Shown piece after piece: positions 22,971 through 35,900 of a stretch of DNA of 64,000 nt. Under the pieces are notes generated by a model. It ran no database searches, was not told the origin of the DNA, and saw only the letters and a list, made by a program, of their open reading frames with translations. This DNA comes from Pipra filicauda. Lineage: Eukaryota; Chordata; Aves; Passeriformes; Pipridae. The stretch is from contig NW_024104616.1 of the NCBI RefSeq assembly GCF_003945595.2, positions 372,001-436,000 of the forward strand. Reading direction: 5' to 3'. Numbering within the stretch: position 1 is the stretch's first letter; every line of letters starts with the position of its first letter. The translations under genes were made by a program, and so were the position numbers.

Positions 22971-23700
22971 TTTGGGTGATAGTATTTTAGACAAACAGAG
23001 TATTCAGCTGATGTCAGAGCTGCTGGGATGGCACTGGGCAAGCTATGGCTTTTTAGAGGCTTTGTTGCTTGTGTGGAAAGAACAGGCTGCTGAGGGACAG
23101 TGGGCTTGTATGAAGAAGAAATCCCTTGTAAATGCTGAAGAGACTGTGCTTAGGTATGCCCAAGAGAGCACCTCCTCACCTCTCCATGTGAGGTAATCCA
23201 GATGTGTCTTTACCAGGAGTCCTCTCGCGGAGGTCCCTGCCCCGTCCCCCCATGGAGCCGGGTAGGTATGTGCCATGCAAACATATGGCTTCTCCAAAGT
23301 GTGTGCCATGCAAATGTGTAACTCCACTGGTCGTACCAGTATTATATCTGCCCAAGGACTGAAATGCACACAAGGGCAGACAGCCCTCCTCTGGAGCAGA
23401 GCAGAGCTGGATAAGGTGGATGGCAGTGCAGCTCAGGCTGCTCAGGGTGCACCAGGAGCACTAGGAGAAGAAATGCTGGGGTCTGCTTGTTCTGTTTATC
23501 AACTGTACCTGCCATGACCTACAGTCAGGGTAGAGCTGCTCCATTGATAAGTTGCATCTGTTTTTTTTCTAGGGCAGCTGCACAGCAGGAAGTCAAGCCA
23601 CAGTCAAGAATACATACCAGCAGATAAACCATCACCTGGGGCTGGAAATGGAGTCACAGAGTGGATGTAGGAATTTTCAGCAATATTTGACTGAGTATTC
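22971..23700. other. Unassigned moderately GC-rich segment
   Basis: Higher GC than its flanks, with a small CpG cluster around 23225-23262 (TCTCGCGG, CCCGTCCCCCC, AGCCGGG). A 13-bp word, TGTGCCATGCAAA, occurs at 23269-23281 and again at 23302-23314. Open frames of 65-108 codons exist on both strands, and none is recognisable. It may be an old inserted element; no ends are seen. Confidence 0.35.
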
Positions 23701-26700
23701 CTGAGGTTGTGGAGACCTGGATATCCCTGAGACTCATTAGTTTCCTTGGAGTAGACGGGATTATTGGCTTCACATACGATTTTGCATTTGCTTTTTATTA
23801 CTCATTCTATTTCTCATTTTAATACTTTGATGATTTTCTTTTTCATCTGTGCAATTTTAGTTAAATAATTTTAGTTAATTTTAACTCAGTGCCTTGGGAC
23901 CGATCTATTCTTTCTTGTTGTCATTTCTGTCCATGGCATAAGCTCTGGCTGACATATGTAGTCTGTCTAAATATCAAAGGTTTTTAAAAATGGGAGCAAA
24001 TGAGGAAAATGTCAGGAAATCAGGCTAGCTATGATTTACATGAAAAAACCATTTTTAATCTCAAAGCTGATTGCCAAGATACCTTCTAACACTGAACTTA
24101 GACTGAAGTCCCCATTACTGATCAGATATGGACACTGTTCTTCAAATAAAGCCACCCACACCTAAAAAGGCAATTTTTTTCTTGGGGGTAGATGACTACA
24201 GTGCAGCTCTAAAAACTTGGATTTTTACCACGGTACTTCCACAGAACAGCAGGGTGACATGTTTCCTGACTCCATGGCAGAGCAGGTATTACAAAATCTA
24301 ACGTCTAATACAAATCTAACCCACATTTCATGTTGACAAAACAAGTGTTACCTGTTCCGTTCGGCACTCTCCTCTTGCATCCTGCTTTTAAAAAGGACAT
24401 GAAGATACCAGTTAATTTGAGAAGAACTCTTATGGGAGAGTAGAAGCTTTCTGCCCTCCTTCAGCTTAACTCACTGATTAAGCAGGTAGCTGCAAAGGCC
24501 ACGCCAAAAGTCTTATAAGAGAATCTCAGTCAAGATCAACAATGTTTCTAGCTCTTGAAATACTGTAGGGGGAAAAAAATACATTTTCAGTCGTGTACAG
24601 TGAGAAATCACTTAGCATTACTGATTAAGAATTATTACTGTCAAGAGCAATCAACTGTCATTTTACTGTTAGTCATTGAAGGTAGAGGCAGGAAAAAGGC
24701 AGGAGCAGTTTTCAAAGAACTTAGGAAGAGAACACAAGTTACAGAAGACTTTGCAGGAGGCACCAAGAAACACTGTACTGTATTTAGCTGGAGTGCCCCT
24801 AGTGCCTACTGAGAAAGGGGTAGTTTTCTTATAGAAATAAGTAGGCCTGTTACTTTATAATCCATCATGTGGTATCTGAAGCATATGGACAGGGGGCTAG
24901 CGACACTCACAGCAAGGAAGAAAATGTAATTAAGAAGCAAACAAAGCTGAGTCGGGCATGTGTGTGCCGACCAGGCAGAAGCATCCAGAGAAGCCATGTG
25001 CAAAGATGCAATCAGTGTTTGACTTGAGAAACTCAGTTACTAGGGATATACTATGCAAATGTCTTGATGCCAACAAGCAAACGTAAGCTTTTGAGGAATG
25101 CACAACAAAGCATTTCTGGAAATCATAGTAACTCTTCTATTCATTGCTTCACATCACATATTTGACTGCAAAGCAAAACTGAGAGGAAAGAGAATAGTCA
25201 ATTAAGGCCCTGTTAGGAATTTTAGCAGACTGTAAAGATGTATTTCATAGTACTGATGTGCAGATGCTGATGGGGAAGTCATGAGATTACTGGCAAGCCA
25301 GCAAAGAAAATGAAGTATCATACACTGACAAGTAGACCGGCAGCCCTGTCAAGAAAACATTTAGAACAGGCAAAGTTTTTTATCAGAAGCTGATATTTGC
25401 ATAAAATATCTGATCAGAATTCCCCCTATCAAAGGCCAAATTTGAATTTACTGTATGTCTTATGAAAAGACCATACTACATGATAATGCCACAGCAAGTC
25501 AGACTGTAACACTGCAAAACAAATGTTTGGAGGTAAGTATCGAACTAAATGTAGGCATACTGAAGCTTAAGAAAACTGAGATCCTCCTAATTAGGATTCT
25601 ATTGTCTTCTGAAGAAATTTGGACAGTCCCAAGGAAACTAAAACTTCAAGGAAGTGCCTAGATCAAAATACATGAAAGACCCAGGGATGCTGTGAGAGAT
25701 CTGACAGATCTTAGGTTTCACTGTAATCTCTCAGATTCTGTTACGTTCTGCTCTTGAAAAGCTACATCATGGCAGCATCGAGACTCAGAAATGCCTTTTT
25801 CAATAATAAGCAAAACCAAACAACATTCTTCAAAAAGCTGTGAAGCAGCTGGAGCAAGAGAATAATGCAACTGAAGGAGACTCGAGAGCTGACAAAACCA
25901 GCTTTGTCATTAGGGTCATGAATGGCATGGAGAAGAATAAGTCTGGATAAAAAAAAGAATTGGTTGTTGCTGGCTTTCCAGTATGGAACAGTCTTTCAAT
26001 CTTAGCTATTTGCAAGGGTACAAACCCATCACAAACCACTGGAAAGCATCATGTAAAAGCTATTGACCAAATATTATTCAGGAAAGGTGCTCCCTATGAC
26101 TGATAAATGGAAGAGGGGGTATTTTCTTGGTGCAGCTGAAGCGGCTCAGGAGAGATAATAACATCATACTGGAATTTTTCACACTTACAACAAAAGGCTA
26201 TAGGTTGAGCAGCATCACCTTGAGTAAATGATTGGAAAACAAAATTATTTATGCACTCAAACTGCCTGATCCATAAGGAGGCAATGTCACAGGGATATGT
26301 TTCTGTCACTGATTGGAGGTAAATCCTCTGGGGAGTATTGACCAGGGTAATGGAGGGTAATGACGAGGCAATAAACACAGACAATTTATACCTAAGATAT
26401 TGGAAAGCCTTTGGTGAATTAGGAAATAAGCATGCTGTTGTGGAGTGAACATCCAATGAACCTTATGGGACGTGTAAGGACTATAGTAATCAAGAACAGC
26501 AAAGAATATTTTACCCTTTGGAAATCCCAGCCCACCTATCAGAAAGATCATATAGGTTTGTACCTACAGAAGAAAAAGTGTGGTCAAAGATTATTTCTGC
26601 ATTCTCCAGAACAAGAGCTATCCTAGAAATACTAAAGCCAGGAAACAGAAGGCATATGGAAACTGAAAGGTGCATAAGGATGTGCAATTCTTACATGATG

Positions 26701-27746
26701 TTCCAATATGCTGTAGCAGAATTTATGACAGAATCTTTGCTGTGTTGTTGTCAATGCCCAGAAATGTTGAAGAATAATAGTAGTATTTTTCTTAAGAACC
26801 AAAAATGAAATAGGTATTTACTTGGAATCCAGAAGAATAACTTCCCACACCTCTGAAATGAAAGTGCTTTCATATAGAAATAATTGAGCCCATCTTTTTG
26901 CATAAAAATAATACATTAAATGAAAACCATAACCCTAATCACATACTTCTTTTGAGTCTGAAATAAGAAAACCAGCAAAGGCCATTACATTTAAATTACT
27001 AGCATTGTTTTTCTCAATGTATCATTTCTTCCCAAGGCTTCCACAAAGCTGTATAAAAGGAGTCAGAAATAAAAAGAGCCACCAAACAGCAGGGATTACC
27101 TATGCACAGCACTGCTGCTCTGCATAGAGCAGAGATCATCAGAAATGGGTCAGTAAATCAAGTCTCTGTTTCCTGCTAGGGCACTCTGTTTCAGCAAATA
27201 GTATATTCGAACAGTTAAGATAACACATAGTGAGCAGAAACCCAGTTACAACGAACCAGACAAGAAACAGTGACTGCGAGGCGTCGTATAAGCCATCCGA
27301 TGCCCATATAAAATAAAGGCAAAGGAGAGACTTTCCATGTAGGTCAGATGAGTTGGTTATGAACTCAAGATAGCAGAGAAGCTGTAAATGAGGATAACTT
27401 CAAAGTCGGGGCAGACTATAAAAAATGAAAGCCTCTTTTTTAACTAAAGAATTCTTCTGAAACTGGGAAAAAAGCAGCAAGCTCCTTTTCCCTTCCAGCA
27501 GCTAGAGGGGAGTGGAGTTTCAATTTTATATATTGCTAACTAATCTGGAGCCGATATAAACTACTAATCTCTTACTTGTGCCCCAGGTCTAACATCTTCC
27601 TCATTCCTGCATTTGGAAGTGTCATTCAAATTGTTCAGGATATTGAAGTTTCAGCTTTCGTGAGGAAATGAAGAAATAACTGTGGTTTCTGAGGAATATT
27701 TCAAGATTATTTTCTACTTTTAAAAGCTATTGCCACAGCTAATTTT
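23701..27746. other. Non-coding sequence, partly purine-skewed
   Basis: No gene is recognised. Between about 24.5 and 27.0 kb the plus strand is richer in A and G, as in the old CR1 region near 5 kb. I could not identify any retroelement motif here. A 120-codon minus-strand frame at 26094-26456 and overlapping plus-strand frames near 26.5 kb carry no known domain. Confidence 0.5.
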
Positions 27747-27834
27747 AAAAAACAAAACAAAACAAATAACCAAACAAACAAAAAATCAAACCCAACCCAA
27801 ACCAAACCAAACAAAAAAAACCCAGAACCAAAAC
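27747..27834. repeat. A-rich (CAAA)n-type tract
   Basis: About 90 bases made only of A and C apart from a few T. It begins with AAAAC units and passes into CAAACC/CCAACC units. It could be a decayed poly(A)-like tail or an ordinary low-complexity tract. Tracts of the same style are at 53797-53842 and 55432-55570. Confidence 0.85.
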
Positions 27835-30731
27835 ATATTTCCGAACAGAGTTGTATCTAAAATAACACATGATGATTGGCCACGTGGTACATCATCAATG
27901 TAACAGTTATCCCAAATAATAGAGAATCCCCACATGTATATCATTAGGCCACTGAAACAATCTTAGCTCTGCCCCATGGTCCCACGGTGCAACAGCCATA
28001 TGATTATGATTAAAGCTTCTCAGTGTCTGAAATCCCAGGGCAGTATAAATTACTTTTTCATTTTGTGATGTTTTGTTTTCAATTCTTTTATGCTAACCTC
28101 TGTTATCTTTGCTGCAATGAGCAGAATTTTGAAAAGGTTTAAGATTACATGGCATTTAGTGCCAAGATGAGCACGGCTGAAAATTCATCTGCATATGACT
28201 ATTCCCATCAGTGACACTACCAGAGAACTCTTTTCAAAGAGGTTTTCAATCCCATTGGTGTAAATGGGACTGAGGGCAAATGTCCCCTCTTGTGCTGTGA
28301 TGATCAGCACCTTGCTTTCTTTCCAACAACATAATGCAGCCAGCAAGTTAAAGCCCCAGTTAAGCTGCCCCTGTAGGGGCACCAAGTTGGCAGAATGAAT
28401 TTGCCCATGCTCCTCTGCTATGAGGTAATCTAAATCTTCACTTTTTGATAGTGCATTTTCTTTACACTACCAGAAGCCTGGAGTCCTCGGCAGGACAAGG
28501 TCCTGTTCTAGGAGGAACATAAATGCATATTTTCTTCTAGCTCAGGTAGTGTTTTTGAAACAATTTTCCTTTTGAAGGTCCAAGTATAATGGCAAGGTTG
28601 ACCACACATTTGTTACATCTCCTGTTTCGGTTCATCACCATAAAAAGCCAATGCAAATGCTTACTGACAGCTGTGTAAAGCTGTAAAACTCTTTGCCATT
28701 TTTGTGCAAGTCAAGCCCTAGCTGGCTTGCTTTTCCAAGTTTTTAAACTATTCATCCTTGCTCCTTCCCATCCCCCACTTGTGAGGCTTATTCTATTATG
28801 AATTTTCTTTCTCTTTGTCTCTCTTTCCTGGCAAGCGTTCTCTTTGCAGCTAAGCCCTTCCTTTCTGTTGTCATGCACATTTTTTCCCCTTAGGTTGCTA
28901 GGCATTATAAGTTTTCTTCTTATTTTACTACTCATGTGACTTCTGCTCACCATCCCATCCCAACATTACCCCACACCTTTTATTCATTACCGCCTCTCCT
29001 CCCACATACACAGCTGATTAAAACTTAAAACATTGAACACTTTAAGAGGCTTAAATGAAGATTCTTTCCTATAGCTAGTTTTAAAAAGTAAAAAATTATA
29101 GCAAAATTCAAACTTTAAATAATGAGATTTCATATTTCCCCTGAAGAATGCCTTTTAATAAACCCCAAATTTAATGCAAACAATTCTGGTGGAATGAGGA
29201 AGTCCTTGACTGTAATCATCTAATCTATTATCATGCTTAATAAACATAGCATAAAGGATCCCTGAGGTTAAGATATACTTCACTATATTTGTTTAAAAAC
29301 CCATTATAGAGTCCCTCTCGGATTGAATTTATTAAACCTACTTTAGCTAACAGTGGCATGAAGAACAAAATTCCTTTTCTTCCATCAGAAAGAGGGGTTA
29401 AACAACCGGTGTTTTATGTCAGATGATTCAAGTAATACATTGTAGACATGCTGTCCCAGATGACGGTATGGAAATTACCTTCCTAACAGCTGTGAAATAT
29501 GCAATTTTTTTTGGTCTTTGAAATTTCCTTCAACTTTTTCTTCCAGTGATGCTGCAGAACTGATGATAGTGCTCCCCCACTGAAACTGCTTCTATCATAC
29601 GGTTTTAGCATTGGCTTTTGTTCAAAATGACACACAGCAGCATGGAACAAATGGGTTGTTATCAGAGCGGATAAATTCAAGATAAAAGATTAAACACAAC
29701 CTCTCCCGCATCTAACTTGGTCTTCCTTTATGGAAATTTGCTCAAGTTACCCTTCTGGAGTCTGCTTACCTCTCTTTCCTATTCAACGGTCCTATTCTGC
29801 AAGTCTCTTTCTGAATTCTCCTCTTCTAGTACAAGAGCCCAAAGACCAACTCTTGCTTGTCAAACTTCAACTTGTCTCCATTCATGACAAAGACCCAGGC
29901 TAAAAGAAGCCCTGACAGTGGTGTGCATCCTCTCCTCCTCTCCACCCCACCCTCCATGCAGAGCAGACCTTGCTCTTCATTGCCTCTACAGATGGAAAGA
30001 GCATCCCTTGGCCACAGCTGGCCTTTATGATTGCTCCTTTCATCTGTGGGAGAATCTAGGAGGATAAATGGTAGACTAAAATAGTAAGCAGAGGTGATAT
30101 AACAATACGATATTAAAAAACTCCATGGGAATCTAATAATTTATCTGGTTCAGCCTTACACGATGATGCGAAGACACCTTTTACCACTTCTCTAAAGTGT
30201 TGTGCTGTAGTATGGCCTTTGCTGGGATTTCATTCAAGCCTGAATGGTGGGTCCCACCTCTCTCCCTTCTGCATGTATTTTGTGGAGGTTATACAGTGTT
30301 AGTTGCAATAGAATCACTGTCAATATATGTTGGTATAAGAGGAAAACAAAGCTGATTTCCCAGTCTTTGTTGAATAGAGACTTTTTTTCACCTCTTTTAC
30401 AGATAATGCTGCCAGAAAGCCTCTGTTCCTGAAAATTCTCTCACACATCAGCTCTACAAAAAGAAAAAAAAATGTTTCTAGATATTCCTAGAACAGGTTT
30501 TATATAAAAGCATGAGTGTAAATTCTTCATCAATAAAGATCAAAGTAGCCTTTCTGACAGCAGAGCAGACTTATGGCAGCTGAAATTTATGAAAACCTTA
30601 AAAATCCAAATTGAATGGGCTCCTCTTCTACCACTAAATCCCATCTCTAGCAATTGCAGTTCATAAACCAATTACACTGTTTGGTTTTGATATGTGAATA
30701 TTGCTTGCTTTGTGATAATAAAGAAAGTATT
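27835..30731. other. AT-rich non-coding sequence
   Basis: No gene is recognised. The part from about 29040 to 29360 is complex, AT-rich and free of repeats. It contains several TAAT- and TTTAAT-type words and could be regulatory, but there is no direct evidence. Minus-strand open frames at 28711-28953 and 29483-29680 are short and featureless. Confidence 0.5.
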
Positions 30732-30779
30732 TTCTCTCTCTCTCTCTCTTTTTTTTTTTGGGGGGGGGAGTGGATGGGG
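30732..30779. repeat. Compound (CT)n-T11-G9 tract
   Basis: A (TC)n run followed directly by a T run and then nine consecutive G (30760-30768), then GTGGATGGGGG. On the opposite strand this is C9-A11-(AG)n. The junction of pyrimidine and G-only tracts is unusual. It is prone to replication slippage and to sequencing or assembly length errors. Confidence 0.85.
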
Positions 30780-32241
30780 GAAGCAGAACTTATCTTAGAG
30801 AAAGACATTATTGTGTTTAATACGGAAGAAGTATTTCACAGCCAAAGTAGAAGGAACAGAGGATGCAGTGGAAAATTTCTCTGATTAATAATCTAAGCTC
30901 TCTTTTCTGAGTCTTGTTTCTACTGAAGATGGATGCCAAGAAAGTAAACTTAAAACTGAGATACAAGGACACCTCATGATAAAATGTTTCATGTACCCTG
31001 AACACTGCCCTATCATTGTGGCCCCGATGTCTGACACTGACTGAACTCTCTTTCTAAAGCACATACAAAAACTACATGTGCTTCTTAATCCTTTCACTTA
31101 CATCACTTGCATCACCTCCATTACAAGCTTAATTTCGTAATCTCCACCTCAGGAAATGCTATCAAGTTCCTCCTTCAAGTCCTGTAAAATACATGTTCTC
31201 TTGCAGGCTACTCAAGGACCAAAGTACAGTAGACTTCTTCCTTATAAAACTAAAACCTAATACCGATGAGAGCCATCCCTCTCCAACAACACTGTGCAAG
31301 GATAATGGGGAAAGAGAGGCATGGGTCTCAAAAGTCATACAGCTGTTTCACTGTGATGCCACTTCTGGACCAATAAATGTATTTCAGCTGCCTCCCAGTT
31401 GCAAATGAAGGCAAACCAAGCAGCATCTGCACTGGTGAAGTTACAGCATCCTCAGAGCACAGCTCTGTTGTGATGGTCTTACTGGGAAGCAAGAACACAC
31501 CCTGTCTGTGCAAGCTCTTGCCAGCTGTAGTAATAGTGGGACCCATCTGATTTCTGAAGATCGAACTGGGCCCAATATGACCTCACCTGCTTTTTAAAAT
31601 TTATGGGTGTTGCAGCAAAAGCCACTTGCAAGAGGAGTTATTGAAAAGAAACAGGCCTCAGGAAGTTCTGAGTTAGCACCACTAAACCACTCTGTAATCA
31701 AAATATACTGATCACTAGTTTCCTGTTATTCTCTGTTGGTAAAGTGCCTCCATTTCTAATCCTGATGTGTTAGAAGCCAGATACCCTGAAGCTTCCTTTA
31801 CAAGGCTAGATCTTGATGTGTATGGCTGTGAGATCAGACTGGGGTCTGAAGGATGATGGCAGCTGAAGAAGCACCTGCTGAGTTGCAGGGTGGGGAACTC
31901 AGTGGAGAACAACACTGCCACCCCGTAGACCTAAAGTGGTGGGGCACAGTCCAGGCCTTAATCTAAAATATGGGACACTTCCTTGAGCCAGAGGCTTTAA
32001 AGATAATGCGGAATCTGGAGGGAGATCTGTTTTGTACTGAAATATGTATTTCTAGTTAGACCATTACCTGAAAATAGAAACCTGTTTGTGAGACTTGGTG
32101 TCTTTGGCTATTGTTCATCTAAATCTCATATTTTTGCAAAGGGGTTTCCCGGTTTCCCAGGAGTGGAACTGCACCATACAATCCTGTGATAGTGTAAGAA
32201 TTTATCACTGCCCCAGTGCTTTCTGTTCTTACATTTGAATG
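30780..32241. other. Non-coding sequence
   Basis: No gene or repeat family is recognised up to the 3' end of the CR1 at 32242. Open frames are at most 71 codons. Confidence 0.55.
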
Positions 32242-32910
32242 ACAGAATCATGGAATCATTAAGGTTGGAGAAGACCTCCAAGACCATTGAGTCCAACCTT
32301 TGACTAAACACCACCATGCCAACTAAACCATAGCATTGAGTGCCATGTCCAGTTGTTTCTTGACCACTTCCAGGGATGGTGACTCCACCATGGGCAGTCC
32401 ATTCCAATGCTTGACAACCCTTTCACTGAAGAAATTCTTCCTGATGTCCAACTTGAACCTCCTCTGGAACAGTTTGAGACCATTTCCTCTTGTCCTGTTG
32501 CTGGTCACCTGGAAGAAGACGCCAACCCCCACCTTGCTACAACCTCCTTTCAGGTAGTTGTAGAGAGCAATAAGGTCACCCCCAAGCCTCTTCTTCTCTA
32601 GGCTAAACAGCTCCCTCAGCCACTTCTCATAGGACTTACTCTCTAGATCTTTTTTCAGCTCCGCTGGCCTTCTCTGGACATGTACCAGCACTCAGTGTCT
32701 GTACTGAGGGGCCCAGAACTGGACACACTAGGCAAGGTGCAGCCTCACCAGTGCCAAGTACAGGGGGATGATTACTACCCTGGTCCTCCTGGCCACACTA
32801 TTTCTGATACAAGCCAGGGTGCCATTGGTGTTCTTGGCCACCTGGGCACACTGATGGCTCATGTTCAGCAGCTGTTGACCAGCAATCTCAGGTCCTTTTC
32901 TGCTGGGAAA
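32242..32910 (-). mobile_element. CR1 LINE, 3' part with ORF2 C-terminus
   Basis: A 5'-truncated CR1 non-LTR retrotransposon, read on the minus strand. Its 3' end is at 32242, where the plus strand shows the usual antisense terminus (AGAATCATGGAATCATTAAGG). An open frame from 32691 to 32323 encodes 122 aa of the C-terminal part of ORF2, including [20 protein letters not shown] and the [11 protein letters not shown] and VVKHWNGLP segments typical of the end of CR1 reverse transcriptase. A stop follows at the normal place, before an 80-base 3' UTR. Upstream of 32691 the homology continues to about 32910, but with stops. It is therefore a dead copy, although its final coding exon is still open. 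No functional product is expected. Confidence 0.92.
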
Positions 32911-35900
32911 GTCAGGAATAATTTACATGTGGTCCAAAGCATGGGTTTATGTAAGGAGGAAAGGGGCTTTTTCTCAGGCTATGTCCCTGTACACCTGTTT
33001 AGGCATTACGAACTGCAAGAAGAGTAACCTCTTTGTTGGTAGTGACACTTGCTTCCCAAAATGAAGTCTTCGATTATCTGCATTTGGCTGTTAGCACTGC
33101 CAAGATGTGGAACGAAGTAAAGCATGGAAGAAATGAAGGGCTTGAAAAATGCAGGACTTAACTGCATTTGAGAAGAATTTAAGGTGTGACTGAGAAGAAA
33201 ATTTCAGCTACCGTTCTCGTAGTGGCTGTCACAGGCTGTTCTCAGGCAGAAATGATAAGCAGCATCTTCCTTCAGAGATTTTCTTTTTCATTTAGCTACT
33301 TTTGAATCAGGCATATTTGCATCTGCTGGACCAAAATGACTTAATGAACAGCAATCCTTTTGGACAAGTATCTCAAATGCACCTTTACAACAAATACCTA
33401 CTCAAAACCATATATCATAACTTCCCTCAAACCTTTCTGAAATCTAAAGACCTGATGAAACAATCAAATTATTTCTTTACAGTGCTGGTTCACATAGATT
33501 CAGAAGCATTTCGTTGCTTTCCTGAGCCATCCCCAACACATTCCTATCCAGTCAAATTTGTCAGCCAATGGGAAAATTTCAAGTAATCAGGCTGCCTTGA
33601 ATTAAGTCACAATTCACCAAGAGACACAAATTTCGCTAAAAGAACTGGTGAAGTGTGTGCATCATTGCACAAAAAGCCCTCCCGCTGAACTGAAGAGGAC
33701 TTTAAAACACCTCCCAAGTGAGAGGCAACAGGCTGTAAGCAAAGCATCTCGAATGTAGGTTTATATAGTGTATTTCTGAGCAGTTTCCAGAGGCTGGAAT
33801 GTAAGGAAACCACCTTCTAGAAGAATAATACCATGCTGATACTCTTCCTTAAATAAAGCTCTTAGTGTGTTTCACATCAGAGCAGCAAAGGTGCTAGTCC
33901 CACCACTTGATGTCTTCTGAGATGGATTAGAACTATTGCACTTGTATTAAATAAGGGACAAGTTGCAGAATGTGTTGAACCAGCTTCGCTCACTAAAGAT
34001 ATTAGTCTAAATTTACAGCTCTCATTAGGAACTACAACTTGTCTGGGCTCAACTGTCTCGTGTACTTTTACATCAGCAGTTAAACTCAGCCAGCCAATGC
34101 TTCCCTGAGATATTTTTGTACTCTGTTCCCAAGCACTTATTTGGCTTCCTGGACCAATGTCGTTCTCATAGATAAGCAAAGTGACAGCAAGTTAGCCATT
34201 CAGACAATTTTTATCCAAAGAAAAATTCTTTCAGTTCAAATGATTATTCATAAAAAAGCCTTTTTTCAATGCGAAAATTTGTGAGGTCTGGATTTTGTTT
34301 CTTTCAGTGGGAATAAACTGCACCTGAATACAGGGAAAATTTTATTGCATGTGACACAATGGTTCTTGCTCACATTATGAACATAAGGGCTTGCCCTGAA
34401 CGCACTAAGTGCATGAAGGTAATACAGCTCTGTAGATAAGCTGTCAGAGTTTTGCGTTGAGGGACTCCGATTAGTTTCAGTATCTTGGCTACCATGTCAT
34501 GGATTAGGTGGAATGCCAGTCTCCATGTAATCACTCAGGGTGTCTGGCAGTCTGGTCAGCTAGTGATGATGCTCAAAAGACTGTGTCAAGGCAGTGAATG
34601 TGTACAGCTGGCGTGAGTCTGTCTCTGTGCTGCCGTCAGATGTCCTGCTGTAGGGGTATAACGTAATTCTGGTTCTGGACTCACACAGCTCTGGCCAGCA
34701 ATATTTATAAATAGGAGTCTGATCTACTGAAAAGTTTCCTAAATTCAATTATTGCTTTTTATTTCCTGTACTATTACGATTGTTTTATTTTGGTTTTGCC
34801 TGTTGTCATTCAACACCTAAACTTTCTTTGTACAGTCCTTCTTTAGGGTCCTTTTTTCCTTCTTTCCTCTCCTACCCTCAAATTTTGTGTTTCTATTCTG
34901 CATTTGTAGATTCATTTGCAATCGGCAGCTTAAAACAGAGCGTCTTCTTTTTCACCAGGTCTAATACTGAAACCAAATCAGGAAGAAGGAATGATGAACT
35001 GGTATTATGAGAAAAGGGAAGGATAAATTCCTGCTGTGCAGAAAAAGTGGTGTCTGCCTGCACTAGTACTAAGCAACTACAGAAAGGGCAAACATCTCAC
35101 CAGTTAGATTCTTGTTTGTGCTTCTAATATCTCACTGTTTTCCTCAGCCTTCATGTTGCTGTCTCCCAGCTTGACAGCTGAGGGCTGAGAACCCCTTTCT
35201 CTCCTCCAATTTTCGTGGTTTGCAGACTTCCAGGGTGGTACCAAGGGTCTGGATGTGGGTTAAGGGTTGAGAACGCTCTTTGTGTATATATGTGTGTCTG
35301 TGCATGTTTGTGGGGCAAACCAACCCCAGAGCTAAGCTGGAAACAGTTCTTAACAGCAGCCTCAATGTACAAGTGTTAGCTACAGCACCTTCACAACCTC
35401 AGGAGCTGGAGATACCAACTCCAGAGGCCCACCACTGCCTTCAGTATGCTGATGTGATCCCTGTGTCATTTCCACGCTATGGACACACCAGGCAGGAGTT
35501 CTGAGAGTCGGGACAGGTAAGGCTAAGAGGATTTAACAGGGACAAAGTCACAGTCCTCCTGTGGGGACCATCCCTGTCTCAGTGGCCCCTGCTGAACTTC
35601 TGCTGGAGCTTGGGTGGCTGATCTTGCTGTGCATCATGGAGGAAAGCTCAGAAAAAATGACAGGCATTAATTTTCTCTGTAGGACTGGCAGAATTTTTCT
35701 TCATTGTTCTGTTTGCACAATCTGTCCACTGAGCAAGTGGCCTGCCAGGAATCCTGCAGGTAGAAATTGTCCTCTCCTGCAGCATCCTACGCCTCTCCCA
35801 CATGGCTGGCAAAAGCCATAAGACAACTTGTGCTGGGGCTGAGGGTCCATATGCAGCAAAGCCCTGTAAATGTTACTGCTTTGACACATAGCCTTTACAA

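Noticed and set aside
26094..26456. 120-codon minus-strand open frame
   Set aside because: No domain or signal. Overlapping frames are open on both strands, and the region is purine-skewed.
32680..33027. 115-codon plus-strand open frame
   Set aside because: Its first two thirds are antisense CR1 and the remainder is flanking sequence. Not a gene.
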